Part shown: positions 1 to 10,461 of the stretch, one piece after another
Layout: the number at the start of each line of letters is the position of its first letter
Numbering within the stretch: the stretch's first letter is position 1
Assembly (NCBI GenBank): GCA_029891385.1
Contig: CM057225.1
Location: 15,006,998 to 15,070,997, forward strand
Reading direction: 5' to 3'
DNA from: Erythroxylum novogranatense
Taxonomy: Eukaryota > Streptophyta > Magnoliopsida > Malpighiales > Erythroxylaceae
DNA length: 64,000 nt
Made by a program: the position numbers and the translations under genes
The notes under the pieces: model-generated
What the model saw: only the letters and a program-made list of their open reading frames with translations
Told to the model about the DNA's origin: nothing
Databases searched by the model: none

Positions 1-239
1 TTTCCCTGCTCATTTGAACGCCACACCGGACTTAAGTCTTAAGAGAGAAGATAGAGAGAGTAATGTATGGAAAGCTTGTCAGACCCATTAAGGATACCTA
101 CATGCCTATTTATAATCGCAAGGAATAACATAGTACGTATGCATTTAACATAAAGAAAAGCCTAAAAGAAGAAAAGACTTAAAGAAAAAAGCAAGATGCT
201 AAAGGGGCATCTTATATGACATAAAGAAAAAGTGTAGTT
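1..239. other. Non-coding flank of the pararetrovirus remnant
   Basis: No coding potential is visible. The stretch is purine-rich on the plus strand, with many AAAGA-type runs. It lies beyond the protease-like end of the minus-strand viral fragment, so it could be viral intergenic sequence or unrelated repeat. The only motif I can point to is a TATA-like string on the minus strand, listed separately. Confidence 0.35.
106..114 (-). promoter_or_regulatory. Candidate TATA box, TATAAATAG
   Basis: The minus strand reads TATAAATAG here, and transcription would run toward position 1. The same string followed by GG or GC occurs in the Copia LTRs at 4543 and 58941, so this may be an LTR remnant rather than a viral promoter. 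Chance is also possible in AT-rich DNA. Confidence 0.25.
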
Positions 240-1480
240 TTCAATAATAATAGTATTATAATAACTTACATACCATATGGAATTAAAACTTCCATCGGCT
301 ATTTTTACTTGTAATGGTTTATGTAATTTCTTCCATTTTAAATCTAATTGTTTTGATGCTATATGATAAATGCTTCTCAGATCTATATATGCATGTACTT
401 TAGTATTCGCTTTCTAACTAGTACTTGAATAAATGTTGAATTGGAATTGAGTTTGATTCAGAGTTTTGGTTATCCGATTCATTTGATAAAGATTCATAAA
501 TGTAGAGATGTCTATTATAATCATTCAATTGGTTCTAATTGATGTTCTAAGGTCAATGTAAAATTTGTATTTTATTATTATATGATTTTTCTTTCTTTTG
601 TGACATTCATTTGCATAATGACCTTCTTCTTTACAGATCCAACATTTACAATCTTTTTTCTTTTTAGGCAAAATTGTTTTCTGCTTTTAGATTGGGATTA
701 AATTTATATCTCATAAAATATTTGGGATAAGTTTTTGCTGATAACGTTGTGGTTTATATTTTTCCATCAAACTTTCGTGAATAATGTTTCTTATATTTGG
801 ATTAAATATTTTCTTTTCTTTTATAATTTGAATAAGTTTTATTACACCCATATTGCCGAGGACGCCAAAGATTTTGATTGCAAATATAGTTTTAAATTCT
901 TATGTTTTAATGTTCGCTTTAACTCTAGCTTCTATACAATAATCAACTAATAAGTCTCTTTGCTACTAATATTGCTCCACCTAAATTATGAAAGCTATTG
1001 TATGATTTTCTATTCGCTCATAGAATTGTTGTTGAACTTTAGATTAAAAGGATATGGTAATTTTGTATAAAAATGTTAATATACATTTCTTGTTACTCTA
1101 GGTAATTTATAGTAATGTTTTTAAATTCACAAATAAAAGCTTCTAAGTAATTTATATCACATATCATTAAATTGTTTAAATGTCTTAATGCTTTTAATCG
1201 CTTTTTTTTAATATATCTCATTGATGAAATATAATATCCTTTCCAAAAAATTCTTTATATATTTCTTCGCTAATAATTTCAAATTTATCTTCATCTGCCG
1301 TTGACTAAGATAATGAGGTGTATTTGTAAAGTCTTGTGCATTATCTCTTAAAAATTTTGTACTATTCTGAAGTTTTATATATAACAAAATAATAGAGAAT
1401 CTTTGTTGCAAATGATTGAAGAATCAGCAGATTTAATTCGCTTTTAGATTATTGTATTTTAGATTGTATCACAGAACGCA
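240..1480 (-). pseudogene. Endogenous pararetrovirus fragment: coat-like/CCHC/protease part of the polyprotein, minus strand
   Basis: Reading the minus strand, a zinc knuckle [14 protein letters not shown] (C-x2-C-x4-H-x4-C) lies at 603-644, preceded by a lysine-rich stretch. This is the layout of the RNA-binding end of a Caulimoviridae coat region. An acidic, serine-rich stretch follows (about 420-560), then a decayed aspartic-protease-like segment at about 285-400 reading AYIDLRS and, further on, KIADGS. Upstream (1208-1411) a Lys/Gln/Asn-rich reading frame could be coat sequence, but I cannot prove it. Stops and frameshifts break every frame. The order CCHC then protease fits a pararetrovirus polyprotein, while a Gypsy gag-pol is the main alternative. 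The matching RT/RNase H piece lies on the opposite strand at 2887-3570, so the copy is rearranged. Confidence 0.55.
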
Positions 1481-2030
1481 GATATTATGTATCCAAATTA
1501 TCTCTTCTTATCATTTAAATAAAATGAATTATTTTGATCATCGCGATCACTTATACAAAGAATTCGCTTTTATCAAGAAATCTAAATGGAACAAAGAAAG
1601 TTTATTGACTTATATCATGAACATATAAAATGGCAAAAGAAAATCAATGTTTTCAACTTTTAATAAATGCAAAGAGTTTTATTAGATCAAACATTATATA
1701 TTTATAATTCAGCTTAAAAATGATAGATATGAACTTGAACAAGAAATGGATTTACTTATTGACTAAATCATTCCATCAACATGACATTTCATTTATCTTA
1801 TTTTATTAATTATTGTTTACGCGCATTATTAATCAAATACATGTTTATGCTTTTACTTTATTTCAAGCACGCCTTTACTTTTCTTTATAATCGTAAGTCA
1901 ATTATTTATTCCTCATGAAATAATTTGTCAATATTTTGAAATTAGCTGTCATCATCTAGATATTACTCTTAATTATTTATATAGAACTATATTAGGTCTC
2001 AATACTGCGTGGTATATCTCATAACGACTT
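1481..2030. other. Unassigned AT-rich spacer between opposed viral fragments
   Basis: No frame of useful length and no motif that I recognise. It sits where the minus-strand and plus-strand viral fragments meet, so it may hold the inversion or head-to-head junction. Confidence 0.3.
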
Positions 2031-2790
2031 ACGATGATAGAGATATAATTTTTGATTTCTCACCTCCATCCGAGGAAGAATCGTAAACCTTTGAATTATT
2101 GAAGATGAAATGAAATAGAAAGATTAACACAAATACAACAAGATATTTTCTGTAACAAATTTCAAGAAATTTAGATAATGAATTACAAAGAATAATTGTA
2201 TTGTTCGTAATCACTATCACAATTATTTCCTTCAGATATTTGACATAGAGATATAGAAATCACCAAAGATCGATTATGACAAACATAGTATGAAGATATA
2301 AACTATGAATTGATAAATGTCGATTGAGTAATTTCCTCAAGATTTTTAAATGAACTATCCCATCCGCTTAGATTTACAAGATAGAATTCATTACACACAA
2401 CAAGCTATAAATCATTATAAAGATCATATACAATACAATGAAAATCGACGATAGTCTTATATTTCTAGGAATCAATCGTCTCTTGCATTTACCTTTATGA
2501 AGAACATTTATCTCAGAGTACAAAGATTACATCAACAATATATAGAACAATTAATACAATTAGAACAAATTGAACCGATCATCATTGTTATCATCCATAT
2601 CATCCCAATACATTATGACTTCTCAAACTTCTACCATCCTCGATGTAGACAATTTAGAATTAATCAATCCTTAGAACTTTTCAAGTTTCTACCTTAATAA
2701 CTCAAGATAAAAGAATCAAATTGCTAAAGCTCAATTAGATTTAAAGAAAGGTCAAGACATTCACAAATCAACAATAAAACAAATCTTTAA
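2031..2790 (+). pseudogene. Probable pararetrovirus polyprotein N-terminal region, decayed
   Basis: Broken plus-strand frames run through here. They include an acidic patch (about 2060-2085, reading SPPSEEES), a stretch LAFTFMKNIYLRVQRLHQQ at 2483-2539 and a later KAQLDLKKGQDIHKS at about 2727-2772. The last is followed by YYGKIIQEQP, which recalls movement-protein-like segments of plant pararetroviruses. Stops interrupt all frames. The assignment rests mainly on position just upstream of RT/RNase H sequence in the same orientation and on composition. The distance to the RT thumb is too short for a complete RT, so most of the coat, protease and RT palm is missing on this strand. Confidence 0.4.
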
Positions 2791-2859
2791 TAGACAAAAT
2801 CTTATTTATTATGGAAAAATTATTCAAGAACAACCTATTCAAAGGATTAATATTAAGCA

Positions 2860-3575
2860 AACGAAAAGCAAAATAGACAACAAACAATTGAATATTTAGG
2901 TATTCAATTTAATCATCATGGTTATTTACAATTACAACTAATATTTTACAGAAATTACAAGAATTTCCTGATCAACTCACAAATCGAAAACACATGTTCA
3001 ACAATTCTTAGGTTTATTAAACTATATTTCAGATCAAGGATTTCTAAAAGAATTAGCTAAAGAAAGAACACTTTTACAGAAAAATGTAGCAGTAATCTAC
3101 AATGGTATCGACTACTTCAGATATTCACAAGAAAGACAAAGATTAAAACTTTTGTAAAATCTTCCAACACTTTATAATTATCAACAAAATGATGAATTAT
3201 TAGTTCAATTAGATGCAAGCAATGATGTATGGGCAAATCTTTTAGCCAAACCCCTACTCGTAAGAAATACCAACTTTGCAAATATATAAATGGAACATTT
3301 AATTCGCTGAATTAAATTATCCTATTCATGAAAAAGAGGCATTAAATTGCCTCAAACTGAGAAAATGGCTAATAGATCTACTCCAAATAAAATTTACAAT
3401 TCATACATTCTCAATACTTATGTGGATTTACAAGATATCGCCTTTCATCAAGTACCAATTATAATCAAGGACGACCGATCGATGGCAATTAGAGCTAAGT
3501 CAAGATCAATTTAATATTCATTATATTAAATCGCTAACAATTTTCTTGCGATATATTAACAAGAGAATGGAAGCA
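2860..3575 (+). pseudogene. Pararetrovirus RT thumb plus RNase H, decayed
   Basis: The plus strand shows the C-terminal RT and RNase H signature in order: TIEYLGIQFNHHGYLQLQ from about 2884, QQFLGLLNYIS at 2999-3031, LVQLDAS at 3203-3223 (first RNase H aspartate at 3212-3214), FAELNYPIHEKEALNCL at 3303-3353, and a terminal DILTREW at about 3550-3570. Together these fit Caulimoviridae pol better than Ty3/Gypsy, because of the short thumb, the ELNYPIHEKE-type helix and the DxLSRE-like end. The frame is interrupted by several shifts. The catalytic palm with its YxDD box is absent: only about 100 bases separate it from the N-terminal-like segment. It is an old, inactive copy. Confidence 0.65.
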
Positions 3576-4022
3576 TTAATCGCTCAAAGTACAATTGAAT
3601 TAAAGGAAGCAGTAACTCACCAATTACAACTTCAAAGTAGGAATATTCAGTAAAACAAGAACAAATTACTAGGAACTTGAACAAATTAAAGCGGATTACT
3701 TTGGTTTTAAAACCAAAGGAGCAAAGTTCTAAAGCATCAACATCAAGATCCGTGATCAACTCGCTGATTATGGTTAACTTTCATCACCCTTAGATTAATT
3801 CAAGCATACAAATCATGCATATCTTTATCGATCATACTTTATTATTTTATTTATTATATAGCAATCATTCATGCAATCTTCATTATACAATCAAGATCAT
3901 TTTAAAATTATTAAATTTATTATCATTCTTTTAAAATCTTTTCAAGACTTACAAGAATTTGATTTTCGTAATGGCTTATTTTCACATCAAACGATGTCAA
4001 GCAACGAATCAAAGCACTAGAT
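3576..4022 (+). other. Sequence downstream of the viral RNase H, up to the gap
   Basis: Follows the RNase H end directly. About 3600-3770 could be the polyprotein tail or a short downstream frame, but it is broken. From 3780 on it is AT-rich with no motif. The assembly gap cuts it off. Confidence 0.3.
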
Positions 4023-4122
4023 NNNNNNNNNNNNNNNNNNNNNNNNNNNNNNNNNNNNNNNNNNNNNNNNNNNNNNNNNNNNNNNNNNNNNNNNNNNNNN
4101 NNNNNNNNNNNNNNNNNNNNNN
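4023..4122. other. Assembly gap, exactly 100 N
   Basis: One hundred consecutive N. A round 100 usually marks a gap of unknown size, so the distance between the viral fragment and the following LTR cannot be trusted. Confidence 0.99.
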
Positions 4123-4244
4123 GAGCATTTGTATAAGATCGTGATTTATGAGATATTCAGAAATTGTTGCATTTCATAAAATGCATTCTCAGATAAAGGC
4201 GTTGTAACTTGAGTTGCCAGTATGAAGCGCTTCCACATAGAGCT

Positions 4245-4885
4245 ATGCTTCGTGATCTAATTCTAATTATAATCATTGCTAACATATTTGGGAACCTAAT
4301 GGGTCTCACATATATACTGGGTTGAAGAGAGCAAAGTTAATTTAATCAAGTTAGACTTGATTATAAAATTTGAGAAATTTGATGATTAAATATGAGATAT
4401 TTAATAAATAAAGATTAATATGAGATATTGAATTTTACAGGGGCATAATTGGTATTTAATTAGAGTTATTTGTAATTCTAATTAAGTTTAATTGAAATTA
4501 GAATTTAATTTCAATCAAATTATTAAAATGTCCAAAGCTTATTATAAATAGGCTTAAGCTCTATAGAGCTAGCACTTCTTGTTTAATCCTCTCTGTAAGA
4601 GTTACAGAGTTATTTCAATCTATTTTGTGGATACCGTTAGAGATCGAACACGTATGTGACCATAGTGGTTGAGAATGATCAGTTTCAAGAACGGTATGAG
4701 GAATTCGACAAGACAAAGATCTACTTCAGAATAAGCTATGAATTAAGTTTTTGCTTTATTATTATTTGCGTTAATCATTTTATAGAATTAAAGAGATCTT
4801 GATTTTTGGGAAATCAAAGATTGCAAAAAAGTTTCATAATTATTCCGCTGCGATCAGGATCAAATCCTAACCTAGTTTCCTAACA
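4245..4885 (+). repeat. Partial Copia LTR, same family as the Copia-D LTRs, sense strand +
   Basis: From about 4245 the sequence is the reverse complement of part of the LTRs at 37788-38572 and 58609-59300. Shared blocks include CATATTTGGGAACCTAATGG, the LTR TATA box at 4543-4550, the ATTCCGCTGCG block and a CCTAACA terminus at 4881-4885. The upstream side (4123-4244) does not align to that family by eye and is next to the gap. No primer-binding site or coding sequence follows, so this is a solo or broken LTR. Confidence 0.75.
4543..4550 (+). promoter_or_regulatory. LTR TATA box
   Basis: TATAAATA followed by GGCTT. It is conserved at the equivalent place in the Copia-D right LTR (58941-58950, minus strand), where it also precedes a GTTACAGAG-containing leader. 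Confidence 0.6.
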
Positions 4886-5008
4886 CTATCTTTACGTCTC
4901 ATTTATCATTACCTTAAACTTTAATTATCCTTAAATCTTATCACTATTGGTTAATTATATGAAATGAGTCTGGAGTTACAATTTTCAGGTCATGGTAGTA
5001 CTATGCAG
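4886..5008. other. Short spacer before Copia-A
   Basis: AT-rich and non-coding. Its last bases (TGCAG, 5004-5008) are the left target-site copy of Copia-A. Joined across Copia-A it would run into the Copia-B pol remnant at 26692, so it may be the upstream edge of Copia-B. That is a guess. Confidence 0.35.
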
Positions 5009-5363
5009 TGTTGGGATAATGACCCCTACTTTATGTAGGTTTTTTTCTTTCCTTATTTGATATTATTTCAAATTTCTACTCTGTGTAGGATTTCTACCCT
5101 AGGGTTATACTACTATATAAACACCCCTTGGGGGTCATTTGAAATATAATATTGGTGTATTCTTCATTAGTCCTAGGATTTGTGTGAGAGAGAAAAACAC
5201 TTGTAATTTTTCTCTATTGACATAGTGCATATTTTCAGACTCTCTTCGCTTTGTGGGTTTTTCTCTCAGCACTCAGTTTTTCCATGTAAAAATTATATAT
5301 CCTTCTACTATTTTCCTTAATTACTTGATTGATTCTATTTCTTCCACAACTACTAGCAAAACA
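5009..5363 (+). repeat. Copia-A 5' LTR
   Basis: Begins TGTTGGG and ends near AGCAAAACA, just before the primer-binding site. It aligns over its length with 26304-26686. A TATA box (TATATAAACA, from 5114) lies in the middle, followed by a leader with GTGTGAGAGAG. The exact 3' end is uncertain by a few bases. Confidence 0.85.
5114..5123 (+). promoter_or_regulatory. LTR TATA box of Copia-A
   Basis: TATATAAACA, also present at the same place in the 3' LTR (about 26437-26446). Confidence 0.6.
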
Positions 5364-5366
5364 AAC

Positions 5367-5382
5367 TGGTATCAGAGAGAGG
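5367..5382 (+). other. Primer-binding site of Copia-A
   Basis: TGGTATCAGAGAGAGG starts three bases after the LTR end. This is the usual plant-Copia initiator-methionine tRNA complement. Confidence 0.85.
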
Positions 5383-5411
5383 TTTGTTTCAATCAATTAA
5401 GTCTTGTTGCC

Positions 5412-6180
5412 ATGTCTTCTTCAACCAAATTCAACATCGCCAAGTTCGACAGAAAAATCAGTTTTGCTATTTAGAAGGTACAGATGCAAGCCGTTCTCTT
5501 GCAATATGGATTGAAGAAAGTTTTGTATGGAAAGACAAAGAAACCTACCAATATGTCATACGAGGATTGGGAAGAGTTGGACAAAAAAACCTTATCCACT
5601 ATTCAGTTATGCTTGACGAGTGAAGTGCCGTAGGAAGTAATCTATGAGACTACCATTGCAGGACTTTAGTTGAAATTGGAGTCCCTTTACATGACGAAAA
5701 GTCTGGCCAGAAGAATGTCTCTTTACACTCAAGATGTCCGAAGGTACACCTGCCCCATCTCATCTTTATGAATTTAATTCCATTACTAATGATTTGGAAA
5801 AGCTTAATGATAAAATTAACGACGAGGATCAAGCAGTGCTTCTTGTTGTTTCACTACCTCATTCGTATAAACACTTTAAAGAAATCATGTTTTATGGAAT
5901 TCGTGAAACTCTCTCTTTAAAAAAAGTTAAATCGACTTTGTTGTCTAAATAAAATTTTGATGCTTCTATTGAAAAGGAGGCTGAGGGTTTAACGGTCAGA
6001 GGTAAAGTAAGAGCCATAAGAAGTTAGATCTAAGTCTAGAGATAGTGATGGCAATATTACATGTAAATATTGCAAGAAAATCGGACACAAGGTCTCGGAC
6101 TATTATAAATCGAAAAATAAACTAAAAAAAGAAGGTAAAAACAAGGGTAATGAATCTGATTCTACCCTCAGGATATTGTG
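5412..6180 (+). pseudogene. Copia-A gag (UBN2-type) with zinc knuckle, broken
   Basis: The start codon at 5412 gives MSSSTKFNIAKFDRKISF, a typical Copia gag start, which hits a stop about 20 codons in. The family's central segment continues in shifting frames. At 5734-5952 a clear block reads MSEGTPAPSHLYEFNSI and ends KKVKSTLLSK, the conserved gag C-terminal helix region. A zinc knuckle at 6062-6103 reads CKYCKKIGHKVSDY: the last metal-binding cysteine has become tyrosine (TAT). Several stops and frameshifts show it is not translated. In an intact element it would form the capsid and bind RNA. Confidence 0.85.
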
Positions 6181-6240
6181 GTAGATTATAATTCAGGAAG
6201 TGATGTTCTTTTGGTTGTTCAAGGTGAACAACGATCTAAA

Positions 6241-6348
6241 GATGAATAAATCCTAGACTCTAGTTATACTTTTCATATGTGTCCTCATAGGGATTGGTTT
6301 GCCACCTACAAAATTGCTAAAGGTGTCATCCTTATGGGTAATAATATG
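6241..6348 (+). pseudogene. Copia-A protease, cut by Gypsy-1
   Basis: The frame reads ILDSSYTFHMCPHRDWF with the catalytic aspartate codon at 6256-6258, then VILMGNNM, the usual Copia protease order. The normal D-S-G triad reads D-S-S here. The sequence stops at the Gypsy-1 junction (ATG, 6346-6348) and resumes at 17174. Confidence 0.85.
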
Positions 6349-8206
6349 CCTTGCAAGATCAACGATCGCCTCATTTGTACCTGAGGAGTGGGAGATAATG
6401 TGGTGAGCTGCGAAGCTCAGTGGCATATACATTTATAGCCATTGGCAACGAGCCACACAATCAAGCATATACATATATCTATAAACAAGCACATAGCAAG
6501 TCATCAATCTATCAGTTTACAATCCTCAAACGAATATGTCATATGGTTACACAATATAACAATTCATCATGCATCATGCCCAACGAATCAATAATGAATG
6601 CACACAATTGGTTCGAGAGTTTCGTAAAAATGATCCGGATAAACCGAAGTTTATACCGTAAATTATCCGAGTCCGATTTCTTAAGGATCTCGTTGCCTCA
6701 AGCGGGCAGTCGAAAAAAGGCTATGCGTCGACGTGCACGTGACTATCCATCCGTTACTCTCTTACCCAAACAAAGCACATAACAATTCATTTCATGCTCA
6801 AAGCATTTTTATCAAAGCTTTCATACTTTTAGTTCTTTTCATTCTTGCAAATGCCATAATGCCTATCAAGGCAAGACATAATCATGATCACAATGCATTT
6901 TCAATATTTCTTATAATTCAACACAAGTATTATCATATATGCGCAAGCAAGCATACATATATTGCCCATACACACAACAACCATAAATATATTACCCACC
7001 TAATATCGCCGAGAATCCAACTCACCGTTGTCCTTCCTCTTGCGATTGTCAGTCGGCTTGGTTTCCTAAAACAAACCAAGTTTCCATTTAAACAATATTC
7101 AAAGGAAATATATGCAAAAGCTTGAAAATCTAAACTACTAACTCTAAAAGTCTACATTCGACTTCTATCTCAATTCTCAAGAGGCTAAATCCAAACTTCC
7201 TTCTTCATAACATTTGTAGCCCTAAATCTCTAGATCACCACGAATCTGAAATAACCTCATTTGGACATCTACAACTCAAGATATGCTCAAATTATCAAAA
7301 CTTATCGCTATTGGAAACAGGGGCTCATCATGACAAAGCCCCGCCATTGTCAGGCGAATTCAAGGCAGTTCGTCGCAAGGCAGTACACAAGTGTGCATCA
7401 CAAGCGCACCATTTTCTCACACGCCGAATGTTGCTCTTCCAAGACGTCAGCGATTTAACCCATCTCGCAAGTCGCGATTTAATAAAATTTGGCGTCATGA
7501 TTTAACTCTCACGCGTTGCGGCATGTTCATATGCATGTCGCGACGTGCGGAACTGGAGAACGACTCCGAACCCGATTTCCAGTATTTTCACACTTCAATC
7601 CTCTCCCTTACCCAAAAACAACACCTCTAAACCTCATATCATGACTTATACTACAATTCGAACCCAACAGCAACTCAAAATCAGTCATAAACGCATTAAC
7701 CCAAGAAATCTAACCATTTTTGCCCTAAAACTCCAAAATCACCGATCCTACTACATTCACTCCATCGTAAGGTTTAATCCAACCAAAAAAAAAAAAAAAC
7801 AGACGTAATCTTACTAGAAATAGCTTCAAATCTGACAAAAAACCTCTAGGAATCAAAGCCCTATTCTTCCTCTTCTTCCTCCTCACCCACGACACTCTCC
7901 TTCTTCCTTCTTCTTCTTCTTTTCTTTTTCTTCTTCTTTCTTTCTAATTTTCCTACTTAAATCTAAATGGGATGGGTAAAGACCACTTTACCCCTCCTAG
8001 CAAAGTTTTAACTTAAACCACTCAAGTGATCTTCCCAAAATGCCCTCAAATACTTTTATCTTTTCCAACCACATTAAGCTCACTTTAAACCTCAATTATC
8101 CACTAATATTCCCAATTTAATCAAACTAAGCCTTAATCACATGATTAACACAATTCATGCTTAATAACATCAATAAGAAATAATAAAAAGAATTTGAGGT
8201 CCAACA
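6346..8206 (-). repeat. Gypsy-1 3' LTR, outer about 350 bp missing
   Basis: Aligns with 15326-17173 of the other LTR through most of its length and ends ...GGTCCAACA at 8206. Relative to the complete copy, the segment equivalent to 14974-15325 is absent and the LTR abuts Copia-A protease directly at ATGCCTTGCAAGATC. It contains a pyrimidine-rich run (about 7860-7950) and a CpG-rich block (7318-7560) that has lost many CpGs. Confidence 0.88.
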
Positions 8207-8222
8207 TTTCTCCCCCTCTAAA
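8207..8222 (-). other. Gypsy-1 polypurine tract
   Basis: The minus strand reads TTTTAGAGGGGGAGAAA directly before the 3' LTR start TGTTGGACC. It follows the ATTTCGAGGACGAAATTTC signature common at the end of chromovirus pol. Confidence 0.88.
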
Positions 8223-9057
8223 AAGAAATTTCGTCCTCGAAATTATTACTTGAATCATCGAAGAGATACGGATACTTTTCCTTCATGGCTTCCAAAGGCT
8301 CCCAAGTAGCCTCCTCCACTGAATGATTCCTCCACAGAACTTTGACTAACTGAACCGTCTTATTCCTGAGGACTTTGTCCTTTGAATCCAAAATCTGCAC
8401 TAGAAGCTCCTCATAGCTCAAGTCATCCCTCAGCTGAACCTCACTAGTTTGAATGATATGAGAAGAATCCGATCTATACCTCCTCAGCATGGAAACATGG
8501 AAGACATCGTGGATCTGCGACAATTCCGGAGGTAACGCCAACCTGTAGGCGAGTGGCCCAATCCTCTCAAGGATTTCATAAGGACCCACATACCTTGGAC
8601 TCAACTTACCCTTCTTACTAAACCTCATAACTCCTTTCCAAGGAGATGTCTTAAGAAACACCTTCTCACCGACTTCAAACTCCATCTCCTTTCGGTGTGC
8701 ATCAATGTAACTCTTCATCCTATCCTGTGCTACCCTAAGTCGCTGCTTAACCAGATTGACTTTCTCAACCATCATCTGAATCAATTCTGGTCCTACCACT
8801 TTCCTCTCTCCTTCTTCATCCCAACAAATCGGAGTCATACACCTCCTGCCATACAATGCCTCATATGGAGCCATCTAAATGCTCGAATGGTACGAATTAT
8901 TATAAGAGAATTCGACTAATGGCAAATGTTCATCCCAAGCTCCCTTAAAATCTATCACACATGCCCTGAGCATCCCTTCAAGAGTCCGAATGGTCCTCTC
9001 GGATTGACCATCCGTCTGAGGGTGAAAAGCTGTACTAAAATTCAGCTTCGTCCCCAA
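8218..9057 (-). pseudogene. Gypsy-1 integrase C-terminus with GPY module and chromodomain
   Basis: The long frame at 8218-8874 starts MAPYEALYGRRC, carries the GPY-type module (KLSPRYVGPYEILERIG) and ends in a chromodomain (YEELLVQILDSKDKVLRNK, then VKVLWRNHSVEEATWE). The aromatic and WRNHS positions typical of Tekay chromodomains are visible. The chromodomain would bind histone H3 marks and steer insertion into heterochromatin. Upstream, 8875-9057 reads [20 protein letters not shown] and contains the integrase catalytic glutamate. The two frames are separated by a stop at 8874/8875 (CTA on the plus strand, TAG in sense). Confidence 0.92.
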
Positions 9058-9063
9058 GGCTTT

Positions 9064-9693
9064 CTACAAACTACCCCAAAACCTCGAAGTGAATCGGGGG
9101 TCTCTATCCGAAACTATGGAATTCAGAATCCCATGCAATCTCACTATCTCATCAATATACTTCTTTGCTAGCACATGCAAAGAATCAATATGCTTGATTG
9201 CCAAAAAGTGAGCTGACTTCGTCAATCGATCCACAATAACCCATATGGCATCATGCCTCCTACTGGTCTTAGGCAAACCCATCAGAAAATCCATGGTCAC
9301 TATTTGCCACTTCCATTCCGGGATGGACAATGGCTTCAACATGCTTGAAGGTGCCTGGTATTCAGCCTTAACTTGCTGACGCACTAGACACTTTCTCACA
9401 AACTCTGCTACATCCCTCTTCATGCCCCTCCACCAAAAATGCTCTCTCAAATTCCTGTACATCCTGGTACTACCTGGATGCATGGCATAAGGCGCATTGT
9501 GTGCCTCATCCATAATCTCAGGCTTAGCCTCCTGCACATCTGGGATACACAACCTGTTCCCCACTGTCATCAGCCCATCATCCCTCACCTCTATCTCAGA
9601 AATCTTGCCATTCCGAATTTCCTCTCTGAGCTTACTCAAATCAACATCTTGTGCCTGCAATTTTCTAACCTTTTCCCTTAGCATCGGTCTCAC
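9064..9693 (-). pseudogene. Gypsy-1 integrase zinc-binding and catalytic domains
   Basis: One open frame of 209 codons. The HHCC zinc domain reads [18 protein letters not shown] and then KCLVRQQVK; the second zinc cysteine of the usual C-x2-C has become arginine. Catalytic aspartates are visible in [10 protein letters not shown] and [14 protein letters not shown]. The third catalytic residue, glutamate, is in the next frame at about 8995. A stop separates the parts (CTA at 9064-9066 on the plus strand). The changed zinc ligand alone would probably disable it. Confidence 0.9.
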
Positions 9694-10200
9694 TCAAAAA
9701 TTAGCCAAAAGACAATCTGGCTCTTCCTGTTTCAAGCTTATCTTAAACTTGGCCATCTCTTCCAATAAAGGAAGATAAACTATCCGAACATGAGCAATCG
9801 AAGACTTCCTACTCAAAGCATCCGCCACTACCTTGGCCTTGCCCAGATGATACTCAATCAACAAGTCATAGTCCTTAAGCAACTCGATCCACCTTCTCTG
9901 CCTCAAATTCAGTTCCTTCTGGCTCAACAAATACTTAAGACTCTTGTGATCGGTAAAGACCCTCGTCTGAACTCCATACAGATAATGCCTCCAAATCTTC
10001 AAGGCAAAGATCACAACTACTAACTCTAAATCATGCGTCAGATAGTTCAACTCATAAGACTTCAACTGTCTCGAAGCATAAGCAATCACCCGATCTCCCT
10101 ACATCAAAACACAGCCAAGACCCTTCCTCGAAGCATCACTATACACAAGATAGCCCTCATCTCCGAATAAAAACAGAATCGAGCACTCATCAACTGCGTG
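9694..10200 (-). pseudogene. Gypsy-1 RNase H
   Basis: The frame reads YSDASRKGLGCVLM, then a premature TAG (plus-strand CTA at 10099-10101), then [51 protein letters not shown] and VVADALSR follow. The aspartate/glutamate positions DAS, DLEL, FTDH and ADAL of the family are all still present. It is separated from integrase by a stop at 9694, and the link to RT (10200-10460) is full of shifts. Confidence 0.9.
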
Positions 10201-10461
10201 TCGAGCTCCTCAAAGCTCCTCGACACTCATCACCCAAACAAACTTCTAATTTTTCTTAACAACTTCACATCGGAGTGGATATCATAGAGAATCCCTCCAC
10301 AAACCTCCCAGAGTAACTCGCCAAACCCGTAAAACTCCTCACCTCATCTGCATTTTCGGGCCTCCCAATTCACCATAGTTTCTATCTTCTTTGGATCCAC
10401 ATGCACTCCCGCCTCAAATCGATGTCCAAGAAATGCAACTTCCTCACCAAAATTCGATTTA

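Noticed and set aside
735..950. 71-codon plus-strand frame
   Set aside because: Antisense to the viral coat/CCHC region, Phe/Asn-rich from AT composition, no features.
6420..7808. Several overlapping plus-strand frames (also at 15401-16712)
   Set aside because: They lie in the two Gypsy-1 LTRs, are repeated with them, and run antisense to the element. No motif.
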